Source: Phycisphaerae bacterium (GTDB lineage Bacteria; Planctomycetota; Phycisphaerae; Phycisphaerales; SM1A02). From it: a stretch of 42,403 bases of DNA. Location: positions 1 to 42,403 of the forward strand of contig PBAX01000017.1 of NCBI GenBank assembly GCA_002716385.1. The letters run 5' to 3'. Shown here in pieces: positions 36,909-42,403 of this stretch (the stretch's first letter is position 1; each line of letters begins with the position of its first letter). The notes beneath the pieces were generated by a model. The model saw only the letters and a list, made by a program, of their open reading frames with translations. It did no database searches and was not told the DNA's origin. The position numbers and the translations under genes are program-made.

Positions 36909-38073
36909 TCTGCATAGGCGGTTCTCGCAGGGTGATCAACTGCTGATCCTGCTGAACGAGATGATCGGCCGTCTGCATTCCCGAAGGCCAGATGGCATCC
37001 ACCTTGACCACCGAGTTCTCCGGAAGAATCATCTCCAGATGATCATTGGTGTCGAATCGATCATCACGGGTCGTCCCCTTCCTGACTCCGTCTTCTCCAT
37101 CGACATGAACATGCAGAGGCACCGACAAGCGAGCGCCTTTACGATCAATGGTCCGGAATCTGACCCGAACCATCCCGTCCTCGATGGGTGAATCCGCCGA
37201 GGCGTATCGACCGCTCACGTCCACGGCACGAACCGACTGGTCTTCCGGCGACCATGGCAATGGAAACCACAGTGGCACCTTCCGCCAGGTGACGGCCAGG
37301 ATGGCGTGAGAAGGATGCCCCTCCTGAGCATCGGATGCACGAGATGCGAACCATGCCTTGTCGAGCTCGTCGCCAACCGGTTCCGCCGCACCGGTGTAAT
37401 GCCATTGGCCGGAATCGTAGATCTCGACCCATGAATGATTCCCACTGCCATCCGACCAGAGCGGTGTTCCAACGAATCTGGCCGGAACACCGACACTTCT
37501 GCATGCATCGATCAGCAGAATGCTCAATCCGGTGCAGGATGCCATGCCGGCCTCGATGGATTCGAGCGGAGACTGGTCTGCTCGTGGACGTTTTGTGGAA
37601 TAGACGACCTCGAGCTCCTTGAAGATGGCGTTGTTCAGGATCGCAGCCGCCTCGGATGTCGAGCGGGCTTCGGTGACGAGCGGCGAGAATCGTCGATTGA
37701 AGTCCCGACGCCAATCGTCACGTTTCTCGTTGATGCAGGCATACGGAAGAACAGCGTCACGGTAGATCTCAAGCGGCACCCGATCTCGCCAGGGAGCGGA
37801 ATCAAAGGCCTGATGGGCGACGATGCTGTTCTCTATCAAGGCGTTGGCATTCATCGAGACCAGATCGGCTCCGGGCATATGCTCTATCAACCAGACCAGA
37901 TCCGCTCTTTGACCAGTCGGAACAGAAGCCAACGCCCTTTCCAGCTCGACTCGATTGTAGCCCGAGCGGACAAGCGACGCCTCCAGCTGATCGGCACCTG
38001 AGGTCGAGGCGTAGGCCGCTGCGGACTGAAGCATCCATATCAGCATGATCAACTTGAACATGATCTGCATCAT
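36889..38073 (-). CDS. Exported transglutaminase-like cysteine protein
   Basis: A 394-residue protein with a signal peptide beginning MFKLIMLIWMLQSAAAYA and a transglutaminase-core domain. The nucleophile is Cys in IEAGMASCTGLSILLIDACRSVGVPARFVG, and the His site is NHSWVEIYDSGQWHYTG. A beta-rich C-terminal part follows (GMVRVRFRTI...). Such proteins cut or cross-link peptides; the substrate is unknown. The frame is open to 38178, but the signal peptide favours a start at 38073. Confidence 0.82.
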   Translation of the reverse strand: MMQIMFKLIMLIWMLQSAAAYASTSGADQLEASLVRSGYNRVELERALASVPTGQRADLVWLIEHMPGADLVSMNANALIENSIVAHQAFDSAPWRDRVPLEIYRDAVLPYACINEKRDDWRRDFNRRFSPLVTEARSTSEAAAILNNAIFKELEVVYSTKRPRADQSPLESIEAGMASCTGLSILLIDACRSVGVPARFVGTPLWSDGSGNHSWVEIYDSGQWHYTGAAEPVGDELDKAWFASRASDAQEGHPSHAILAVTWRKVPLWFPLPWSPEDQSVRAVDVSGRYASADSPIEDGMVRVRFRTIDRKGARLSVPLHVHVDGEDGVRKGTTRDDRFDTNDHLEMILPENSVVKVDAIWPSGMQTADHLVQQDQQLITLREPPMQIRPSDP

Positions 38074-38532
38074 ATCGACCAGATCCGCGCATCCGGGTCT
38101 CCAGTATCGCCCGCACAGAATGATCCGTTTCGAAACCACAACGAAGAATCCGAGAAACTCGGCTTGCTCTTTCAACATTGAATGCCACAGTTGTTTTCGA
38201 TGCGGGCCCGGATGCCCTCATCATCCACCACTCACCTCGCCCAGGCATGCCGAGGAACATCCCCGATGAAACCGAATTTCGAGAAGTCGAAGCGAGCCAC
38301 CACATCAGCCGATCACTCCTGCAATGATCCCGGAGTCACGACAAGTGATGTCATGAGCAGGCCATACGCCCGTTCCAATCGTGCTTATCTCTTCGAAAAC
38401 GCCGCTTTCAAATCCAACAGGTCCCCCATGGACAATCTGCGTCATTCCGTGTTTCCAAGGACGCAAATACCCTCCCACCAGCTGTTGGACGGTCGTTATG
38501 ATGAACATTCAAACAAGGGAGGCCACCAAGCC
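38074..38532. other. Divergent intergenic region
   Basis: 459 bp between the start of the transglutaminase-like gene and the isochorismatase-fold gene. Frames remain open but show no family features or ribosome sites. A small CCGAG-AAA-CTCGG inverted repeat is near 38150. Promoters for both genes must lie here, but none is convincing. Confidence 0.5.
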
Positions 38533-39153
38533 ATGAGTCAGTTGAAGAACACCGCTTTACTGCTGGTCGGAATGCAGAACGATCACTTCGGTCAGGAAAG
38601 TGTGCTGAGAGCCTCCATCGAGGAACCGGAACGCATCGATCAGGTCAAGGAAAACATCCTGACCATGGTCAAGGCCTTGCAGGCCACAGATGCCAGCATC
38701 GTCAATCTTCCGATCCTCTTCCGTGAAGGTCATCCCGAGATCACTCAGGAGGTGGGCATTCTCGCGGCGATCAAGCAGAATGGACTGTTCGTCGATGGCA
38801 GCAAGGGTGGCGGCGTCATCAGCGAGCTTGAACCTCTATCCGAGAACATCAAGACGCTGCCGGGCCGAACCGGCTTCAACACCTTCGTCGACACCGAACT
38901 CAACGACTATCTCACTTCCCATGGCATCCGACACCTGCTGCTCGCCGGGGCCTCGACAGCCGTCTGCATCGACTCCACGGCACGATCGGGATACGAACTG
39001 GGCTACGACATCATCGTTCTGGACGACTGCACCATCTCCAGAACCCCTGCCGAGCAGGAGATGTACTGCACGAACATCTTCCCGATCTACGCATCGGTGA
39101 CAAGCAGCACGAAGTGGCTCGATGAACATGCCGTCGCCTCAGGGAGTGCTTGA
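38533..39153 (+). CDS. Isochorismatase-fold cysteine hydrolase homolog, degenerate triad
   Basis: A 206-residue protein with the isochorismatase/nicotinamidase fold. The opening LLLVGMQNDHF corresponds to the usual VIDMQNDF but has Gly13 where the catalytic Asp should be. The mid motif LPGRTGFNTFVDTELNDYL corresponds to the Lys-containing segment and lacks the expected Lys. The later LAGASTAVCIDSTARSGYELGYDIIVLDDCTIS keeps the nucleophile Cys145. It therefore probably does not hydrolyse in the usual way and may bind a ligand or partner. ATG 38533 has GGGAGG about 11 bases upstream. Its stop overlaps the kinase start (TGATG), an operon of two. Confidence 0.8.
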   Translation: MSQLKNTALLLVGMQNDHFGQESVLRASIEEPERIDQVKENILTMVKALQATDASIVNLPILFREGHPEITQEVGILAAIKQNGLFVDGSKGGGVISELEPLSENIKTLPGRTGFNTFVDTELNDYLTSHGIRHLLLAGASTAVCIDSTARSGYELGYDIIVLDDCTISRTPAEQEMYCTNIFPIYASVTSSTKWLDEHAVASGSA

Positions 39154-40649
39154 TGGGTCAGGATCCTGCTTCACAAACCTATAAACCATGGGATCCAAGT
39201 GAAGCCCCTCGTCTGCGTCTGGCAAGCACCCAGGACGTACCGACAAACAACACCCATCCCACCCAGACACTTCGATACGAGCCTCCTGAAGTCACGGAGA
39301 TGCTCAATCGGATTTCCGAGGACAACAAGCAGACAAGCCAGCACCTTCGATCGATCGCAATCGATCACGCCAGAGAGAAGCTCGGCGAACATTCCGACTT
39401 CCTCATCCTCCATGAAATCGGCAAGGGTGGAGTCGGCATCGTCAGTGCCGCCGAACAGGTCAGTCTGGGCCGGTCCGTCGCCATCAAGCAACTTCGGGAC
39501 GATCGTGATTCCAACAGCTCCAGAGTGCAATTGATCGCGGAAGCCAAGGTGCAGGCCCGACTGGTGCATCCCGTCATCCCTCCAGTTCACCTGATCGGGG
39601 AGAACGAGGAAGGCAAGCCGGTGCTCGTCATGCAGCTTGTCAGCGGTGAATGCTGGAGCGACCTGCTTTCCAAGGATGGACGTGATCTCGACAGCGGATC
39701 GGAAGCCACGCTACTAGGACATCTGGAAATCCTGATTCGCATCGGCGAAGCGATCGCCTATGCCCACGAGCAGGGCGTCATCCATCGCGATATCAAACCC
39801 GGAAATGTGATGGTTGGTCGATACGGCGAGGTCTACCTTGTCGACTGGGGACTGGCCGAGGAGCTCGACAGCTCGGGCAAGCTTTCGCCCAGAGGTTTCA
39901 CGGGGACTCCCGCCTATGCCGCCCCGGAGATGATCCAACGTGACGGCTACCTGACCAACAAGACGGATCTTTACCTTCTGGGCAGCACCCTCTGCGAGAT
40001 CCTGACCGGTGAACCGCCGCACAAGGGCAATTCGATCAAGGAGGTCTTCCTCAACATCAACAAGGGGCTCAATCTGAGCTTTCCCAGCTGGGTGCCCACT
40101 GAACTGGCGAAGATATGTCGACGAATGCTGGATCCGGAACCTTCCTTGAGATACCCCACTGCCAACGAAGTGCTCCAGACACTCCGTGAATACATCGAAC
40201 GACATCAATCGCTTGGGATGCTGGACCGCGTACGCGACCATGTGATCCGATTGGATCAGATGGTTCACGATGGCGAATCCCCGGATCGAATCGAGGATCT
40301 GGGCCAGACCTGTCGCGCGATGCTCGAAGCCCTGCGAGTGAATCTTCCAGAGATGGAGGAGATCTCCATCCTGCACAACCGCTGCACCATCCTCATGGTC
40401 AATCGAATGATCGAGGCCAACAATCCCGGTGCGGCAAGAATCATGCTCGAGTCGCTCCCGTACGGGCCGGAAAGCGATCAACTACGCGAGAAGGTCGCGA
40501 ATCTCACAGCTCGACTGCTCGCCAAACCCAGCCACATGGCAACCAATGTCCAATTGATGCTGACGGAGCAGCTGGTGGCCGCCAAGGAACGAATCGCCGA
40601 GCTCGAGAAGCAGCTGGACAGCGACAAGCGGCCTGATGGTGATGAGTGA
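39153..40649 (+). CDS. Soluble Hanks-type Ser/Thr protein kinase
   Basis: A 498-residue protein. The Gly-loop is GKGGVGIVSAA (about 90-100). VAIK gives Lys112, and Glu130 is the helix-C candidate. The catalytic loop is HRDIKPGN (Asp213), the metal loop DWG (231-233, instead of DFG), and the activation segment ends AAPE (about 256-259). An N-terminal 80-residue extension and a C-terminal helical region ending in a short coiled coil (AAKERIAELEKQLDS) flank it. No membrane segment is visible. ATG 39153 is favoured by GGGAG eight bases upstream. It overlaps the degenerate isochorismatase gene, which could be a sensor or substrate (inference). Confidence 0.94.
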   Translation: MGQDPASQTYKPWDPSEAPRLRLASTQDVPTNNTHPTQTLRYEPPEVTEMLNRISEDNKQTSQHLRSIAIDHAREKLGEHSDFLILHEIGKGGVGIVSAAEQVSLGRSVAIKQLRDDRDSNSSRVQLIAEAKVQARLVHPVIPPVHLIGENEEGKPVLVMQLVSGECWSDLLSKDGRDLDSGSEATLLGHLEILIRIGEAIAYAHEQGVIHRDIKPGNVMVGRYGEVYLVDWGLAEELDSSGKLSPRGFTGTPAYAAPEMIQRDGYLTNKTDLYLLGSTLCEILTGEPPHKGNSIKEVFLNINKGLNLSFPSWVPTELAKICRRMLDPEPSLRYPTANEVLQTLREYIERHQSLGMLDRVRDHVIRLDQMVHDGESPDRIEDLGQTCRAMLEALRVNLPEMEEISILHNRCTILMVNRMIEANNPGAARIMLESLPYGPESDQLREKVANLTARLLAKPSHMATNVQLMLTEQLVAAKERIAELEKQLDSDKRPDGDE

Positions 40650-40663
40650 GACGACCGAATGCT

Positions 40664-41539
40664 CTAGACGGATGAGGCCAGTTCCCTGGCCTGCCGGTCG
40701 AAACCCGAAAGTGTCGAATGAATGGAGAGGTTCGGTTTCTCTTTGAGCGAGAGCTGGTCGACATCCCTCCCGCCGACGGCCACCTGGATGCCTGCTTCAA
40801 GACATTCCTCCGCGAAACTGGCAATCTCATCGGAAATCGATGCGGGATCATTGATGATGCTCGCGGATATCCAGACGAGTTCCGGGCGCGATTCAGGTGG
40901 ACGCTGAATCGAATCGATTCTGAGAACATCGATGGGTGTGTTGGGACCGAGGTTGGTTGCGTCCCCCCCATTCTCGACGATGATGGAAGCGACAAGCATG
41001 CTGGGAAGAAGATAGGGATCATCCTGTATCGCACCACCCGTGGCACGGAAAAGCTTCTTGTCGGTCGTTGCCAGAAGACGCATCTGCTGAACGATCTGCA
41101 GACAGAGATCCGTTGCCCGATGTTCGACGAAGATCGCATCGGACTCATGACCCCACTTGGCTCCGATCTCCTTGAGCGCGGACTTTATTGGCCCGTCACC
41201 CAGTTCGGCGATTGAAGCGCCTTCGAGATAACGACCTATGAGCATCTGCCATACATCTTCCTTGTTGCCGGCAACAAGATGTTCAAGAAGGGAATCGTTG
41301 AATGATGTGTCGTCGAGATCCAGCAGAGCATTTCTTGCGGGTAGCCCGATGGCATCGGGGGCCAGAATGTTGAGCCGTTTGTTTCTGACGAAGGACAGAG
41401 CATCCTTGATGCTGATCCTTCGATGCCCTCCTGCAGTCCTGGTGACCTTCAAGAGGCCCCTATCCGCCCACCTCTTCAGAGACGATTCGCTCATGCCTAT
41501 GGCCTGAGCGAGATCTCGGGGTGAGACCAGTTTGTTCAT
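40664..41539 (-). CDS. MerR/CarH-like regulator with degenerate B12-binding domain
   Basis: A 291-residue regulator. The N-terminal winged HTH reads SPRDLAQAIGMSESSLKRW...TAGGHRRISIKDAL. The CarH/LitR-like helical bundle follows (IKSALKEIGAKWGHESDAIFVEHRAT). The last part is the Rossmann-like cobalamin region, where the usual DxHxxG His-ligand motif is replaced by DDPYLLP. The shape is that of B12-dependent light regulators, but cobalamin binding through His appears lost. The start is ATG 41539, with GGAAG eight bases upstream, or ATG 41554; a TATAGT at 41566-41561 would put the transcript start near 41554 and favours the former. It is divergent from the fasciclin gene. Confidence 0.83.
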   Translation of the reverse strand: MNKLVSPRDLAQAIGMSESSLKRWADRGLLKVTRTAGGHRRISIKDALSFVRNKRLNILAPDAIGLPARNALLDLDDTSFNDSLLEHLVAGNKEDVWQMLIGRYLEGASIAELGDGPIKSALKEIGAKWGHESDAIFVEHRATDLCLQIVQQMRLLATTDKKLFRATGGAIQDDPYLLPSMLVASIIVENGGDATNLGPNTPIDVLRIDSIQRPPESRPELVWISASIINDPASISDEIASFAEECLEAGIQVAVGGRDVDQLSLKEKPNLSIHSTLSGFDRQARELASSV

Positions 41540-41560
41540 TTGAACTGCTTCCATATTGAG

Positions 41561-41566
41561 ACTATA
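41561..41566 (-). promoter_or_regulatory. Possible -10 box of the CarH-like regulator
   Basis: On the minus strand the sequence reads TATAGT, close to the -10 consensus. The -35 is poor. Weak support. Confidence 0.3.
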
Positions 41567-41587
41567 CCCCCTTCAGTGGGCTTTTTG

Positions 41588-41613
41588 CACGATTTGATCG
41601 ATTTGGACGATTT
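41588..41613. repeat. 9-bp repeat array A, likely operator
   Basis: Three tandem units, CACGATTT / GATCGATTT / GGACGATTT, share CGATTT at 9-bp spacing, and TTGCGTTCAAA follows at 41614. On the other strand this last block reads TTTGAACGCAA, which matches the units of array B. It lies between the regulator and its divergent neighbour. Confidence 0.6.
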
Positions 41614-41628
41614 TTGCGTTCAAACCCC

Positions 41629-41657
41629 TTGAAGACACGGATAGGAGACCGTATGTT
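41629..41657 (+). promoter_or_regulatory. Sigma70-like promoter of the fasciclin gene
   Basis: TTGAAG at 41629-41634, a 17-bp spacer, and TATGTT at 41652-41657. The predicted start near 41664 lies immediately before repeat array B, 60 bp from the coding start. Confidence 0.55.
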
Positions 41658-41665
41658 ACTCATGG

Positions 41666-41701
41666 TTGAACGAATTGAACGATTTGGTTAGATTGAACGT
41701 T
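41666..41701 (+). repeat. 9-bp repeat array B, likely operator
   Basis: Four contiguous 9-mers, TTGAACGAA, TTGAACGAT, TTGGTTAGA and TTGAACGTT, the third degenerate. They overlap the predicted transcript start and early leader, a usual place for repression by MerR/CarH-type proteins. Confidence 0.7.
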
Positions 41702-41723
41702 ATTACATCCAAGGGAGAACCCC

Positions 41724-42403
41724 ATGATTTCAGTTACAGCAATTGCAGCAACGATGATGATTTCAGTTGGCCACTGCGGCGGATGCAGCAGTGACCACTC
41801 CACTCCAGCACCAACGATCGCCCAGGCAGCAGCAGCCGACGGCAGGTTCACGACACTCGTGGCCGCAGTCGACGCCGCCGGTCTGACAGAGACCCTCAAC
41901 AGCAAGGGCGACTACACCGTCTTTGCTCCAACAGATGAGGCCTTCAAGAAGCTCCCCGACGGAACCGTCGCGACCCTCCTGAAGTCCGAGAACAAGGAAA
42001 CCCTCAAGGGCATCCTCCTCTACCACGTCGTCCCCGGACATTTCCACGCCAGCGATGTCGTCAAGATGCCAAGCCTGGTAACCGCCAACGGACAGCGCCT
42101 TGACGTCGCCATGAGCGAGAAGGGTGCGACCATCGATGGCGCCAACATCGTCATCACGGACATCGAGACCTCCAACGGAATCATTCACGTCATCGATGCG
42201 GTCGTACTCCCTTCCGCGAAGACCATTCCACAGACAGCCAAGGAAACCGGCAAATTCAAGACGCTGCTTGCAGCCGCCGAAGCGGCCGGTCTTGTACAGG
42301 CACTCTCCGCCGATGGCCCGATCACGGTCTTCGCCCCAACCGACGAAGCCTTTGCCAAGCTTCCTGAGGGCACCGTAGAGACACTCCTCAAGCCCGAGAA
42401 CAA
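41724..42403 (+). CDS. Exported tandem fasciclin (FAS1) protein, 3' partial
   Basis: ATG 41724 has AAGGGAG seven bases upstream. A short signal region (MISVTAIAATMMISVGHCGGC) carries Cys near residue 18-21, so it may be a lipoprotein. Two FAS1 domains follow: FTTLVAAVDAAGLTETL...YTVFAPTDEAFKKLPDGTV...LLYHVVPG, then FKTLLAAAEAAGLVQAL...ITVFAPTDEAFAKLPEGTV; the second is cut by the window end. FAS1 domains mediate adhesion or surface contact. It is driven by the repeat-flanked promoter and divergent from the CarH-like regulator. Confidence 0.93.
   Translation, partial: MISVTAIAATMMISVGHCGGCSSDHSTPAPTIAQAAAADGRFTTLVAAVDAAGLTETLNSKGDYTVFAPTDEAFKKLPDGTVATLLKSENKETLKGILLYHVVPGHFHASDVVKMPSLVTANGQRLDVAMSEKGATIDGANIVITDIETSNGIIHVIDAVVLPSAKTIPQTAKETGKFKTLLAAAEAAGLVQALSADGPITVFAPTDEAFAKLPEGTVETLLKPEN

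Noticed and set aside
1..42403. CRISPR arrays, tRNA/rRNA genes and insertion sequences
   Set aside because: None was recognised by eye anywhere in the window.

Overview
The window looks like chromosome of a planctomycete, most likely class Phycisphaerae. The main signs are a PSCyt1/DUF1549/DUF1553 protein followed directly by a DUF1501 protein (31851-36908), a secreted cytochrome-type protein ending in the paired dockerin-like repeats common in Phycisphaerae, many lipoproteins and secreted EF-hand proteins, and a G+C near 58-60%. The assignment is inferred from gene families, not from a marker gene.

Region 1 (1-487) is the end of a DsbB-like membrane protein. Region 2 (about 488-8301) is a low-G+C island (20/60 G+C in the line at 2461, against 35/60 in the line at 12001). 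It carries a C5 cytosine DNA methyltransferase, a GmrSD-like DUF262/DUF1524 nuclease gene cut by one in-frame TAA, a possible gene remnant, and on the opposite strand a 976-residue STAND NTPase. This is a compact putative anti-phage island inserted between ordinary genes.

Region 3 (8302-13896) is housekeeping-like: a 52-residue protein, a perfect 17-bp inverted repeat, a lipoprotein, an ATP-grasp ligase translationally coupled to an unknown gene, an HI0933-type flavoprotein, an RlmK-type rRNA methyltransferase and a cation diffusion facilitator. Region 4 (14105-17134) holds two exported proteins: a six-unit helical repeat protein with a strong terminator, and a single-CxxCH cytochrome-family protein with dockerin repeats. 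Region 5 (17167-25055) is a long minus-strand run: membrane protein, lipoprotein, EF-hand/ClpP-fold-like protein, FAD amine-oxidase-like protein, then a MoxR/BchI-type AAA+ ATPase, a VWA protein and an SRPBCC protein as a coupled cluster.

Region 6 (25082-31317) has a beta-propeller lipoprotein, a BCP peroxiredoxin, a secreted endonuclease/phosphatase-fold protein with an Ada-like zinc tail, monomeric isocitrate dehydrogenase, and a small Cys-rich lipoprotein. Region 7 (31851-40649) has the planctomycete cytochrome/DUF1501 pair, a transglutaminase-like protein, and a two-gene unit in which a degenerate isochorismatase-fold protein overlaps a Ser/Thr kinase. Region 8 (40664-42403) is a MerR/CarH-like regulator, without the cobalamin His ligand, divergent from a fasciclin-domain gene. 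The intergenic region carries two arrays of 9-bp repeats flanking a good promoter.

The most interesting parts are the island with its interrupted nuclease, the repeat-array operator of the CarH-like regulator, and the pseudo-isochorismatase/kinase pair.
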